Shown: positions 1 through 10,159, counted from the stretch's first letter. The stretch: 64,000 nucleotides of DNA from PALSA-607 sp963825425 (GCA_963825425.1 CAWGTF010000015.1:62001-126000); one strand, 5' to 3'. Numbers and translations are program-made. The notes: generated by a model from the sequence alone, not told the origin.

Positions 1-856
1 GACTCACCCGCAACGGTCGGTGATTCTGCGCGTGCTGAATGGCAGGCCGGACGCCGAGGCGGACCTGTCCATTCGCGAAGCGCGCGCAGGCGATCGCTAC
101 TTGTTGTGCAGCGACGGCCTGTCCGGCGTCGTCAGCAAGGAGACCTTGCGCGAGACGCTCACCCTCGGCGATCCCGAGCAGGTCGTCGACTCCCTCGTCG
201 ACTTGGCGTTGCGCGGCGGCGCTCCCGACAACGTGACCTGCGTGGTGTGCGACGTCGTCGAGGCGGGCACCGCCGCGGCCGGATCTCCGGTGATCGGCGG
301 CTCCATCGCCGATGGCGACGACGTGCGGATCCGCCAGCCCGATACCGCCGCCGGTCGCGCAGCAGCGTTGCGAATCCACCGCCGGCCGGCAGCGCACCGT
401 GCCACCGACGACGAGCCGACCCGACGGCGCTGGCGCGGCCCTGCCCTCGTCGTCGTCTTGCTGCTGGTCAGTCGCCGGCGGACTCTTCGGCGGCACCTGG
501 TGGTACTCCCAGCATCAGTTCTATGTCGGCAGCGACGGGCAGCAGGTCGTGGTCTACAAGGGCATCGACGGGTCGGTACTCGGCCTCAACTTCTCCAACC
601 CCATCGAGCACACCGGCATCGCGATGTCGTCGTTGCCGGCGTTCGAACGCGAGCGCGTCACTGCCGGCATCGGTGCCCGCAACAGGTCGGACGCCGATCG
701 CATCGTCGGCCAGCTGCATTCCGTTCCGTCAGTTTCACCGACGCCGCAACCCACCCCGTCGAGCGCGCCGTCCGGTCTTCCCTCATCGTCAGCCTATTCC
801 CGTTCACCTCCGCGCCAGCTGGCAGCGGACCAGCTAGTCCGGCGAGCTCACCATGA
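1..856 (+). CDS. pstP: PP2C-family Ser/Thr protein phosphatase, 5' partial, frameshifted
   Basis: C-terminal part of a PPM/PP2C phosphatase that reverses Ser/Thr phosphorylation made by the PknB-type kinase downstream. The reading frame is open to the left edge, so the N-terminus lies outside the window. Visible are the metal-binding motif CSDGLSG (about 110-130) and the late GGAPDNVTCVV motif (about 219-245). A membrane helix starts near 445 (PALVVVLLLV) and continues after a frame change near 468 as VAGGLFGG. An extracytoplasmic domain and a Pro/Ser-rich tail follow. A second frame change near 790-805 lets the gene end in a TGA that overlaps the rodA ATG (ATGA). The neighbours rodA, pbpA and pknB match the conserved actinobacterial pstP operon. 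The indels are probably sequence errors. Confidence 0.88.
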   Translation, partial: THPQRSVILRVLNGRPDAEADLSIREARAGDRYLLCSDGLSGVVSKETLRETLTLGDPEQVVDSLVDLALRGGAPDNVTCVVCDVVEAGTAAAGSPVIGGSIADGDDVRIRQPDTAAGRAAALRIHRRPAAHRATDDEPTRRRWRGPALVVVLLLVSRRRTLRRHLVVLPASVLCRQRRAAGRGLQGHRRVGTRPQLLQPHRAHRHRDVVVAGVRTRARHCRHRCPQQVGRRSHRRPAAFRSVSFTDAATHPVERAVRSSLIVSLFPFTSAPAGSGPASPASSP

Positions 857-2254
857 CGGCAACGGCCGGTTCGACCGGCCTCATCGGGGCGATGAAGCCT
901 CGCCGCCCGCGCACCCGACGGTCCGTCGAGCTCGCGATGTTGGTGTTCGCCGTCATCATCGCGCTGGCTGCCTATGCCGACGTCGGTCTCACGCGTTCGC
1001 AGCACGTGCCGCCCGACATCTTGACGTACGGCCTCGGGCTCGGCGCTCTCGTGCTGCTCGGCGCACGTCGCCATTCGCAGGTTCGCTGCTTACGCAGATC
1101 CGTTGTTGCTGCCGTGCGCTGCGCTTCTGAACGGCCTGGGTCTCGTGCTCATTCACCGGCTCGACCTGGTCGCACCGAAGGCAGCGCGTGCCGATGCCAC
1201 CCTGCAGTTGGCGTGGAGTGCAATCGGAGTCGTCGGCTTCATCGCCGTACTGGTGATCGTTCGCGACCATCGCCGATTGCAGCGGTTCACCTACACGTCG
1301 ATGTTGCTCGGCCTGGTGCTGCTAGCAATTCCGTCGATACTGCCCGCCCGATTCAGCGAGGTCAACGGCGCACGGAACTGGATTCGGTTCGCCGGCTTCT
1401 CCATTCAACCTGGAGAATTTGCCAAGGTCCTGCTCGTCATCTTTGTGGCCGGCTTCCTGGTCGCGAAGCGCGATGCCCTGGCACTGGCGGGTCGGCGGAT
1501 CGTTGGCATCGATCTACCGCGCGGTCGCGATCTCGGGCCTGTCGTCTTGGCCTGGCTGGTCAGCGTCGGCTTGCTCGTGCGCGGCCGCGACCTCGGCATG
1601 TCGATGCTGTTCTTTGGTTTCTTCATCCTGATGCTGTACATCGCGACCGAACGGTTGTCGTGGCTGTTGATCGGCACGTTGCTGTTCGCGGGTGGCACCT
1701 ACGTCGCGTACCACCTGTTCGCTCACGTGCGCGAACGATTCGAAATCTGGCTGCACCCGTTCCACCACGCGCAGGGCTCGGGATACCAGCTCGTGCAAGC
1801 GCTCTACGGATTCGCGACCGGCGGCCTGATGGGTACCGGACTCGGCAATGGCCGTCCCGATCTCGTGCCGTTCGCGAACAGCGACTTCATCATGGCGACG
1901 GTCGGCGAAGAACTCGGTCTCACTGGGTTGATGGCGATTCTGCTCGTCTATGTCGTCATCGTCTCGCGCGGTCTGCGGGCAGCATTGTCGGTTCGCGACT
2001 CGTTCGGGAAGTTGCTCGCGGCCGGTCTCTCGGTGTGCCTCGCCGTCCAGGTATTCGTCGTCGTCGGCGGCGTCATGCGGCTGATCCCGCTCACTGGCAT
2101 CACGACGCCGTTCCTTTCGTACGGCGGATCATCGTTGGTGTCGAACTGGATACTGCTTGCCCTGCTCGTGCGCATCAGCGACGCCGGTCGTCGCCCAGCG
2201 CCCGCGCCGGCGCCGCGACCTGACGACGCGATGACGCAGGTGATCCCGCTATGA
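853..2254 (+). CDS. rodA: SEDS-family peptidoglycan glycosyltransferase RodA/FtsW
   Basis: Polytopic membrane enzyme that polymerises lipid II into glycan strands, working with the class B PBP encoded next. It starts at ATG 853, overlapping the pstP stop. The frame changes near 1060: the first part gives the N-terminal helices, and the second continues through AHVAIRRFAAYADP into NGLGLVLIHRLDL. Conserved SEDS motifs are clear: GARNWIRF near 1370, QPGEFAKV, and the C-terminal GITTPFLSYGGSS near 2096-2135. Reconstructed length is about 467 residues, normal for the family. The stop overlaps the pbpA ATG, so the pair is translationally coupled. It is called RodA rather than FtsW from operon position (pstP-rodA-pbpA), since the two paralogues look alike. 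Confidence 0.92.
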
Positions 2255-3709
2255 ACAAGCCGATTCGCCGGGTCGCGATCGCCTGCCTGTTGTTGTTCGT
2301 GATTCTGCTCGTCAACGACAACGTGGTGCAGTACGCGAACGCCAAGACGCTGCGCGACAAGCCGGGCAACACCCGGTTGCTGTTCCAGCAGTACGACCGC
2401 AAGCGTGGCGACATCGTGACGGCGACCGGTGTCACGATCGCCAGCTCGGTTCCGACCAACGACACGCTGAAGTACCTGCGCAGGTACTCGAACGGACCAT
2501 TGTTCGCGCCCGTGACCGGCTTCTACTCGATCGTCTATAACGCCTCTCAGATCGAGCTCGCCGAGAACTCGATCCTCGCCGGTACCGACGACCGCCTCTT
2601 TGGGGTCCAGCAACTGTCGAACCTCATCACTGGGCGCACACCCGAGGGCGGCAACGTCGTCCTCACCATTGACCCCGTCCTGCAGCAGGTGGCCTACACC
2701 GCGCTGGCCGGCCGCAAGGGTGCAGTAGTCGCCGTCGATCCGAGTACCGGCGCGATCTTGGCGATGGTCACGTCGCCGTCCTACGACCCGAATGTGCTCT
2801 CGTCGCACAACACGACGTCGATCACGCAGGATTGGCAGAAGCTGATTGCCGACCAGGCGAACAACCCGATGCTCGATCGTGCGCTCAACCAGACCTATCC
2901 GCCCGGATCAACGTTCAAGCTCATCACCGCGGCCGCCGCACTGTCGACAGGCCAGTACACGCCGACCACGGTGATTCCGGCGCCTGCAACACTGCCGCTA
3001 CCGCAGTCGACCAGCGTCTTGCACAACTTCCAGGGGGAAAGCTGTGGCGGGCAGGCGACGCTGATCCAGGCGTTGACAATCTCGTGCAACACCGCCTTCG
3101 GTGAATTGGGCCTGACGATCGGCCAGAGCGCGTTGCAGGCCCAGGCCGATGCTTTCGGGTTCGACTCCACCTACTCGGTACCGATGAAGTCGGCGCAAAG
3201 TGTCTTCCCCGACCGACCTCTCAGACGCGAACACGATCCAGTCCGCGATCGGGCAGTACGACGTGCGCGCGACGCCACTGCAGATGGCGATGGTGGCCGC
3301 TGCTATCGCCAACGGTGGGGTGGAAATGAAGCCCTACCTGGTCGACGAGCTGGTCGGGCCCGATCTGCGGATCATCGACCAGACCAAGCCCGCCGTACTG
3401 CGGCGCGCGGTCTCGGCCCAGGTGGCCGCAGAGCTCACCCAGATGATGGAGAGTGTTGTTCAGCACGGAACCGGCACGAGTGCACAGATCAAGGGTGTCA
3501 CGGTGGCCGGTAAGACGGGCACCGCGCAAAATGCAGTAGGTGCAGCGCCGCACGCCTGGTTCGTCGCGTTCGCACCCGCCGTCCAACCGAAAATCGCGAT
3601 CGCGGTGCTCGTCGAAAACGGCGGCGGCAACAGTGACGCAACAGGCGGTGCTATCGCAGCACCGATCGCGAAGGCGGTCATCGCCGCCGAACTGAAGAAG
3701 CAACCATGA
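2251..3709 (+). CDS. pbpA: Class B penicillin-binding protein (transpeptidase) PbpA
   Basis: D,D-transpeptidase that cross-links peptidoglycan together with RodA. An N-terminal signal anchor (about residues 8-25, ACLLLFVILLV) leads to a PBP dimer region and the transpeptidase domain. The three active-site motifs are present: STFK (in PPGSTFKLI, near 2905), SCN (near 3082) and KTG (in AGKTGTAQN, near 3515). One frame change near 3205-3215 separates SCN from KTG; joined, the product is about 486 residues, as expected for actinobacterial PbpA. The start overlaps the rodA stop (ATGA). The indel probably reflects an assembly error because both halves are perfectly conserved. Confidence 0.93.
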
Positions 3710-3748
3710 GGCACCTCGGAACTATCAGGCCAACGAAAGGGCTTCACC

Positions 3749-5480
3749 ATGACTGAGCCACGGCGGCTCGGCGACCGCTACGAGCTGGGCGAAGTGCTCG
3801 GCTACGGAGGCATGGCCGAGGTGCTCCGGGGGCGCGACATCCGGCTCGGCCGCGACGTCGCAGTCAAGACCCTTCGTGTCGATCTCGCCCGAGAGCCATC
3901 GTTCCAGGCCCGATTCCGCCGCGAAGCGCAGTCCGCGGCATCGCTCAATCACCCGTCGATCGTGGCTGTCTACGACACCGGCGAGAGCACGCTCGACGGC
4001 GCGCAGGTGCCCTACATCGTCATGGAATACGTCGACGGCCGAACGCTGCGCGACCTGCTGAAGACCGAGCGGCACATCATGCCAACGCGCGCGCTCGAGA
4101 TCACCGCGGAGATCCTCGAAGGCGCTCGACTACAGCCACCGCAACGGCATCATCCATCGCGACATCAAGCCTGCCAACGTCATGCTGACGCGGTCGGGCG
4201 AGGTGAAGGTCATGGACTTCGGCATCGCGAGGTCCGTGGCACAAGCCAGCGCCGCCGTGACGCAGACCGCCGCCGTCATCGGCACCGCCCAGTACCTCTC
4301 GCCCGAGCAAGCGCGCGGTGAGCAGGTTGACCCGCGCAGTGACGTCTACTCCACCGGTTGCCTGCTCTACGAACTGCTCACTGGTTCACCGCCGTTCACC
4401 GGTGACTCCGCCGTCGCGGTCGCCTACCAGCACGTGCGCGAAGACCCGATCCCGCCGTCGCGGGTGAATCCCGACGTGAGCCCGGCAATCGACGCCATCG
4501 TGCTCAAGGCCATGGCCAAGAACCCGGCGAACCGGTACCAGAGTGCCGCTGACATGCGCGAAGACATCGAGCGGGCCCTGAGCGGCGTGCCGGTACACGC
4601 CACGCCGCTGCTACACGATCAGACCGTCAGCATCGCGCCGGTCGCAGGCGAGGAGATCGGCCGACGGCAGCCGCGCGGCCGTCGACCGCTGGTGTACATC
4701 ATGCTCGGGCTCATCGCGTGCGCCGTTTTCATCGCGCTCGGGCTGCTGCTGCGTCAAGTGCTCACCACGAAGCACGCCGCGGTTACTGTGCAGGTTCCGA
4801 GTGTCACCGGGTTCTCGCAGGCCGACGCGATCTCGACGCTGAAGACCGCGGGGCTGAATCCGGTTGTGCAGCAGGCTGGCAGCCCGACCGTCGCCAAGGG
4901 CCTCGTCATCAGCGAAAATCCGCCGACCGGCACACCGCTGCCGCTGAAGACAAACGTCACGATCTACGTCTCGAGCGGCCCAGCTGCAGTCTCAGTTCCC
5001 GATCTCGCTAACCAGTCACTCGCTGATGCGAAGGCTGAACTGCTCCGTAACAAGCTGGTTCTCGGCACGATCACGCCGAAGGATGCACCCTTGGCCGCAA
5101 ATACGGTGCTGAGCCAAAGCCCGAAGGCGGGCACCACCATTGCGTCGGGCACCCCCGTGAACGTCGTTGTCGCTAGCGGCAACAGCACGGTGCCTGACGT
5201 CCGCAACCTGCCACTCGACGAGGCCGAGGCGGCGTTGACCACCGCGGGCTTCAACTTCCAGCAGGTCGAGCAGCCGAGCAGCTCACTTGCGCCCGGCACG
5301 GTCATCAATCAGACGCCGGGACACGACACGACCGCGAAGACCGGCACGGTGGTGAAGCTCATCGTGGCGGTCGCGCCGCCCCCGCCGCCGTCGTCCTCGC
5401 CGCCTGCCTCACCGCCACCGGGGAGCGGGTCGCCGAGTGCGAGCACCTCAGCGTCACCGTCCGCCACGGCAACGCCCTAG
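3749..5480 (+). CDS. pknB: PASTA-domain Ser/Thr protein kinase PknB
   Basis: Transmembrane eukaryotic-type kinase that senses muropeptide or lipid II through PASTA domains and controls cell-wall synthesis, for example through CwlM. The kinase domain shows the Gly loop GYGGMAEV (residues 18-25), Lys40 in VAVKTL, HRDIKPAN (near 4159) and DFG (near 4218). The frame changes near 4125, just before HRD. A single membrane helix lies near residues 320-342, followed by three PASTA repeats (about 4795-5355) and a Pro/Ser tail. A good Shine-Dalgarno (GAAAGG) precedes ATG 3749. Mycobacteria carry a second kinase, pknA, between pbpA and pknB; here only 39 bp separate pbpA from this gene. Confidence 0.92.
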
Positions 5481-5483
5481 CGG

Positions 5484-5547
5484 TCACAGCGCTAACTGAG
5501 TCACAGCGCTCTGAGTCACAGCAGCATCTGAGTCACAGTGGCGAACT
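5484..5547. repeat. Degenerate tandem repeat containing CTGAGTCACAG
   Basis: Between the convergent pknB and trpG ends, the 11-mer CTGAGTCACAG occurs three times (5496-5506, 5511-5521, 5528-5538), and a fourth TCACAG lies at 5484. Spacing is 15-17 bp. The last copy overlaps the trpG stop codon. The reverse complement CTGTGACTCAG recurs at 19028-19038 upstream of gyrB. There is no clear terminator stem, and the function is unknown. Confidence 0.6.
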
Positions 5548-6145
5548 GATGAGTTCGGCGCGGGCTGGGGCGCCGGCGTCGCCGCAACGCACCAGCCAGT
5601 TGGCGAGCATGCGGTGACCGCCCTGCGTCAGAACCGACTCGGGGTGGAACTGCACGCCTTCGACGTCAAGGTCGCGATGCCGCATGGCCATCACCACGCC
5701 CGAGTCGGTTCGACCGGTCACCTCGATGGTGTCCGGCAAGGTCGACTCGACAACGGCGAGTGAGTGGTAGCGGGTCGCGGTGAACGGATCGGGCAACCCG
5801 GCGAGCACACCAGCGCCGGCATGGTGCACCTCGCTGGTCTTCCCGTGCAGCAATTCGGGGGCCCGATTCACGACTGCGCCGTACGCGACTCCGATCGCCT
5901 GATGCCCCAAGCACACGCCGAAGATCGGCACCTGCCCGGCCATCTCCTGGATCAGCGCCACGCAGACCCCGGCGTCTTCGGGGATGCCCGGCCCCGGACT
6001 CAGCAGCACGCCGTCGAACGCGGCCGCGTCCGCAGGGCGTGACCTGGTCGTTGCGCAGCACCACACAGGTCGCCCCAAGCTGGCCCAAATACTGGACGAG
6101 GTTGAAGACGAAGCTGTCGTAGTTGTCGACGACCAGAATGCGCAC
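5533..6145 (-). CDS. trpG: Anthranilate/aminodeoxychorismate synthase glutamine amidotransferase subunit
   Basis: Class I glutamine amidotransferase that supplies ammonia to a chorismate-using partner (TrpE or PabB) for tryptophan or folate synthesis. It starts at ATG 6145 with MRILVVDNYDSFVFNL. The frame changes near 6035, then continues with LLSPGPGIPEDAG, the nucleophile motif GVCLGHQ and the His-Glu pair in FHPES. About 204 residues, typical for the family. In Mycobacterium and Streptomyces the same gene sits beside pknB, and no synthase large subunit is in view, so TrpG and PabA cannot be told apart here. Confidence 0.88.
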
Positions 6146-6185
6146 CTGGCGATCCTCCCAGATGCCGGCGCCCGACGTCCCCGAA

Positions 6186-6443
6186 CTATTCGCGGTCGGC
6201 TAGCCAGCGGGCAGGGTCGACGGCGATATCGACGGTGACGCGGTCGGTGACAGGGGACGACGAGGGAACGGTCTGCTCGATCGACGGCGAGTTCACATTG
6301 ACGTCGTTCCACGGCAGGCGCGGCTCGACCCACGGAAATACCACGTAGAACAGCAAGGCGAGGACGCCGATCAGCAGCGCGGCGCAGCCGCCGATCTTGC
6401 CGGCGAAACCACCCGGAAGCTTGCGCCACAACCATTCGTACAC
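6186..6443 (-). CDS. Small single-pass membrane protein of unknown function
   Basis: An 85-residue protein starting at GTG 6443 (VYEWLWRKLPGG), two bases after the sortase stop, so almost certainly co-translated with it. One hydrophobic helix (AALLIGVLALLFYVVF, about residues 22-37) is followed by a motif VEPRLPWNDVNV and a Ser/Thr/Val-rich extracytoplasmic tail. It lies between the sortase and trpG, 40 bp before trpG. I do not recognise a named family. Its position suggests an envelope role with the sortase, but this is inference from context. Confidence 0.7.
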   Translation of the reverse strand: MYEWLWRKLPGGFAGKIGGCAALLIGVLALLFYVVFPWVEPRLPWNDVNVNSPSIEQTVPSSSPVTDRVTVDIAVDPARWLADRE

Positions 6444-6445
6444 GG

Positions 6446-7233
6446 CTAGCTCCCCACGAGCGCAGGCGGCGACCCGGCCGACTTCGGCAACGCCGACTGG
6501 AGCAGGCCGGTCACGATGAGACGGTGCGATGCCGAGTACTTCGGCGTGCAGGTCGTCAACGTGATCAGCGCCTGAGTCGGTCTTCCGCGTGGCTGGCCCG
6601 GGACCGGCAGGACGACCGAGGTATCTGTCGGGAGCACGGTCTGGGTCTTCGTGACGAGGTAGGTGTACCAGGTGTCGCGGGTCTCGATGACGATCGCGTC
6701 GCCGACTACCAGCTCCCCGAGGCCGTTGAACGGCGCGAGGTAGGTCGTGCGGTGGCCGGACACCACGAAGTTGCCGATGCCGCCTGGGTTGGCAGTGCCC
6801 GGGTAGTGACCGGGGCCCTTCTTGAGGTCGTCGGTCGACACTCCCTCGACGATGGCGTATCCGTACTTGGCACCGAGCCGCGGAATCCGGATGATGCCGA
6901 TCGCGTCGCCTGGCAGGGCAATCGGCGCGACCGCCGGCGCCGACGCCGCAGGCACGGACGTCGGGCCAGGGCTGCCGGATGCGGCAGCGCTCGGCGAGGC
7001 GGACGACGCGGGTCCGGCGACGTCCACCGGCGCCGGCGGCGACGCCCACTCGTGGCCAGCTGCTTGTTGAGCTGCGATTGGGCGTGCTCGGTGTACAGCC
7101 CGGTGAACCACAGCTCGTACAGGATGAAGAGGAACACGATCACGCCCAGGGTGATGAGCAGCTCACCCGTGACCCGGATCGCCTGGTTCGCTCGCGACGC
7201 CCTCGCGAAGACGAAATCCGATGAGGTCGTCAC
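6446..7233 (-). CDS. Class E sortase
   Basis: Membrane-bound transpeptidase that attaches secreted proteins to peptidoglycan. The N-terminal anchor (ELLITLGVIVFLFILYELWF) is read from ATG 7233. The frame changes near 7057 within a Pro/Ala/Ser linker. The catalytic domain has His in SGHRTTY, Cys in TLTTCTPKY and Arg in ASHRLIV. About 262 residues. The start overlaps the stop of the DUF881 gene (ATGA). Class E sortases sit at this place, beside trpG and pknB, in Streptomyces and relatives. No LAXTG-type substrate gene is visible within the window. Confidence 0.88.
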
Positions 7234-7983
7234 GAGCCCGCCGCGCGGGCATAGGCGAGCGTGAGAGCCCCGGTGTAGGCCGGCATCGTGACGTCTCCCT
7301 CGACATCGAGCTTGTACCCGAGCTGGTACGCGGCGACGTACTGCTTGTAGATGATCACATCGGGCGCATGGTCAAGTGCCTGTTGCAATTTCTGCGGATC
7401 GCCGATGGCCTGCACCGTGTAGGGAGGCGAGTACACGATGCCGTGCAGCAGCAGGGTGTTGCCGACGCAACGCACCGCGCTGGTCGAGATCACCCGCTGG
7501 CCCTGCAAGCGTCATCGCTTCCGCACCCCCGGCCCACAAGGCGTTCACCACCGCCTGCACGTCTTGCTGGTGGACGACGAGGTAGTCGGGCGGCACCGCG
7601 CTGCGTTCCTTGCCCGGCAGCGACGGCGCGTCGTTCAATGTGACCGTCACCGCGGGTCCGCTGACCGGCTGCAGCCCCGCGTCGTCGGCCACCGCGGCGG
7701 CCGCGTTCGCTGCCTGGGCTACCCGGCTGTCGGTCTTCGCCGCCTCGCGACGTCGCCGCCTGCACCTTGCGCTCCAAGCGCGGTGAGGGCGCTGCCCTGC
7801 GCGATGACGGTGCGCTGCTCGCGGGCCGCGAGGGTGTTCACGTCGTCGCGGCCGGTCACCCGCAGGTCGAAGCCGTGCGAGGTGGTGGCCGACGTCGCGA
7901 AGAGCAAGCCAGCGAGCAGGGCCGTCGACCGGGACGCCGTAGCGCCAGGCCTGCGACGACCGGATCCTCACCGCCGCCGCCAC
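7230..7983 (-). CDS. DUF881 family membrane protein
   Basis: Conserved actinobacterial protein of unknown function, found beside crgA and trpG. It must be assembled from three frames. An N-terminal hydrophobic segment ending LLFATSA leads to ESR-like DLRVTGRDDVNTLAAREQ. A middle part contains VSGPAVTVTLND and DYLVVHQQDVQAVVNALW. The C-terminal part contains VRCVGNTLLLHG and DPQKLQQAL. Frame changes lie near 7915, 7760 and 7505. The start at 7983 is tentative because nothing clearly marks it. DUF881 proteins are predicted bitopic membrane proteins possibly linked to division; no catalytic residue is recognisable. Confidence 0.8.
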
Positions 7984-8088
7984 CGCCGTCCTCGTCTGCA
8001 GATCCTGACTACCCGGCAGCTACGCTAACCGAGGGTGCAGCCAAGGGGCTCGCCTCGCCGTACGTCGAACGCTGCCGAAGGGCTTGTC

Positions 8089-8347
8089 GTGCCGAAGTCG
8101 CGTGTCCGTAAGACCGAGGTCTTCACTCCGCCGCCGAAACGCTCGGCGAACAAGCGGGTGAGCCCGCCGTGGCTCGCGCCGACAATGGTCGGCTTCATGC
8201 TGCGTCGGGGTGCTCTGGCTGGTCCTTGGATACATCTCCAACTACGCGTTCCCCGGCATGTCGAGCCTGGGCGGCCAGGGCGGCAACCTCATCGAGGGCT
8301 TCGCGCTGCTGGTGATCGGACTCGGCCTCGCCACGCAGTGGCGCTAG
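8089..8347 (+). CDS. crgA: Cell division protein CrgA
   Basis: Small two-helix membrane protein that interacts with FtsZ, FtsQ and FtsI and coordinates septum formation. It starts at GTG 8089 (VPKSRVRKTEVFTPPPKRSA, the family signature). A one-base frame change near 8200 separates VSPPWLAPTMVGFML from WLVLGYISNYAFPG and the second helix (LLVIGLGLATQWR). About 85 residues. A GTG start downstream of an unrelated in-frame extension was chosen because the CrgA family begins exactly here. It is divergent from the DUF881 gene and convergent with the rhomboid gene. Confidence 0.9.
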
Positions 8348-8427
8348 ACGGGTCGCAGCCCGGTGCGACGAACACCGCGCAATTCACCCTCGATTCACCG
8401 CTAGGTGGCGAATCACACACCTGTAAT

Positions 8428-8459
8428 TCATCCACAACGGTTATCCACACTGGGGATAA
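8428..8459. promoter_or_regulatory. DnaA box cluster outside oriC
   Basis: A perfect DnaA box TTATCCACA (8441-8449) is flanked by TCATCCACA (8428-8436, one mismatch) and, inverted, TGGGGATAA (8451-8459, reverse complement TTATCCCCA, one mismatch). The cluster lies between the convergent ends of crgA and the rhomboid gene, about 15 kb from oriC, so it is not an obvious promoter element. It could titrate or reactivate DnaA, as datA- or DARS-like loci do in other bacteria; that role is inference. Confidence 0.55.
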
Positions 8460-8469
8460 CGCGGTACGC

Positions 8470-9361
8470 TCAACCGTTCAGGTTGTGCGTGCGCAGGATG
8501 ACCATGCACCACCAGCACCGCGGCCAGCGCGACCGAACTGCCGATCTGGATCGCCGTCCGCTGTGGTCGCGGCGCGTAGGCCCACGCTGCGCCGAGCGCG
8601 GCGCCCGCGACCGAGGCCGCCGATGTGGGCCTGCCAGCTGATGCCCGACAGCGAAAAGGTCAGTACCAGGTTCAGGCCGATCGTGAGCGCGATCGGTTGG
8701 ATGTTCAGCCGCAGCTTGCGTCCGACGACCAGCAGCGCCCCGAAGAGTCCGAAGATCGCGCCTGACGCGCCGAGTTCGGGGACGTACGGCGGCGTCGAGC
8801 ACGTACGCGAGCACGGAGCCGGCCAGCCCCGTGAGCAGGTACATCGCGACGAACCTGCACTCGCCCGAGCAGCGCCTCGAGCGGCGGGCCCACGACAAAC
8901 AGGCACCACATGTTGAACAGGATGTGCAGGAAGAACGCGCCGCCGGCCGACGGCGGCTCGTGCAGGAACATGCTCGTCAGCAGCCGGTAGTACTCGCCGT
9001 GCGCGATGCCGACCAGGTGGGGTGCGCCGTGCGTTCCCGCGTAGCGCTCCACCGATCTGCCAAAAGCGGTTGACGAACGCGGTCGACGCAGATCTCGCCA
9101 AGGTACGCCAGAACGTTGAGCCCGATCAGCGCATACGTGACCGCGTGCGGGTTGGCGGTGACTCGGCCACCGAGCGACCGTGCGGCCTTGCCGCACGCTG
9201 CTGCTGCCCTGCCGCACACACTCAGGGCACTGGAATCCGACCGCGGCCGGGATCATGCAGTCGGGGCAGATCGACCGTCCGCAACGCTGACAACTGATGT
9301 AGGTCTCGCGGCCGGGATGCCGGTAACAGGTGGGTACGTTACTGCCGTCGGGCAGGCCCAC
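8470..9361 (-). CDS. Rhomboid-family intramembrane serine protease with N-terminal zinc-ribbon, heavily frameshifted
   Basis: Starts at GTG 9361. An N-terminal B-box-like zinc motif (CYRHPGRETYISCQRCGR, then CPDCM and CPEC) is followed by helices including NPHAVTYALIGLNVLAYLG. The rhomboid core follows: HGEYYRLLTSMFLHE, LHILFNMWCLFVVG, the catalytic Ser motif GASGAIFGLFGA and the catalytic His in HIGGL. These pieces lie in different frames, with changes near 9195, 9100, 9055, 8868, 8785 and 8620, about six in under 900 bp. The stop is at 8470. Orthologues sit between crgA and ppiA in many actinobacteria. All core residues survive, so this is likely a functional gene read through poor sequence. 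Confidence 0.83.
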
Positions 9362-9383
9362 GTGGGTCTGCGGTCACCTGACG

Positions 9384-9911
9384 TTAGGCCGGGCGGCGTT
9401 CGATGGTGACGGAGTTGATCACGATGTCCGTGCGCGGCTGGTCGCCTGCAGCAGTAGGCGCCGTGGCGATCGCGTCGACCACGTCGCTGCCCTTCGTCAC
9501 TTCACCGAAAGATCGTGTGCTTGCGGTTGAGATGCGGGTGTCGGGCCAACGGTGATGAAGAACTGCGATCCGTTGGTGTTCGGCCCGGCGTTTGCCATCG
9601 CGAGCAGGTAGGGCCGGTTGAAGGCGAGCTCGGGGTGGAACTCGTCGGCGAACTGGTAGCCCGGGCCGCCGCGGCCGCTGCCGAGCGGGTCGCCGCCCTG
9701 GATCATGAAGCCGTCGATCACCCGGTGGAAGACCGTGCCGTCGTAGAGCTTGGTCGTGGTCTTCGACGCCGCTGCGCGGGTCCTTCCACTCCTTGGCGCC
9801 CTCGGCAAGCTCGACGAAGTTCGCCACCGTCTTCGGGGCGTGGTCGGGAAAGAGCCGAACCTCGATGTCGCCCTTCGTTGTGTGCAAAGTCGCGAAAGTC
9901 TCGTCGGCCAC
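9384..9911 (-). CDS. ppiA: Peptidyl-prolyl cis-trans isomerase (cyclophilin type)
   Basis: Catalyses proline isomerisation in folding proteins. Starts at ATG 9911 with MADETFATLHTTKGDIEV, with no signal peptide, so it is cytoplasmic. Cyclophilin motifs appear across two frame changes (near 9765 and 9530): APKTVANFVELAEG, YDGTVFHRVIDGFMIQGGDP, ANAGPNTNGSQFFIT and FGEVTKGSDVVDAIA. About 175 residues, normal for actinobacterial PpiA. It sits beside the rhomboid gene as in Mycobacterium (Rv0009-Rv0010c). Confidence 0.9.
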   Translation of the reverse strand: MADETFATLHTTKGDIEVRLFPDHAPKTVANFVELAEGAKEWKDPRSGVEDHDQALRRHGLPPGDRRLHDPGRRPARQRPRRPGLPVRRRVPPRARLQPALPARDGKRRAEHQRIAVLHHRWPDTRISTASTRSFGEVTKGSDVVDAIATAPTAAGDQPRTDIVINSVTIERRPA

Positions 9912-10159
9912 TGGGTGATTCCTCCCGGTCGGTGCACGGATACGTCATCTTCCCACGCGACAGCTGACACCGTCGCGTCGTACCGTGGACACGAACCCGC
10001 GCTGCTTCCTGGTCGCCCGCCTTTTGGGGCGGCGAGTGGCAAACTCTGGGTTACCCGTCCACCAGGGCGGGGATGGCAAACTAGGCACAACCGCACGTGA
10101 ACAAAACTGCACGACACGCGCTCCCCAGCTTGTTCGGTGCTGCTCCTACGGAGGTTCGC

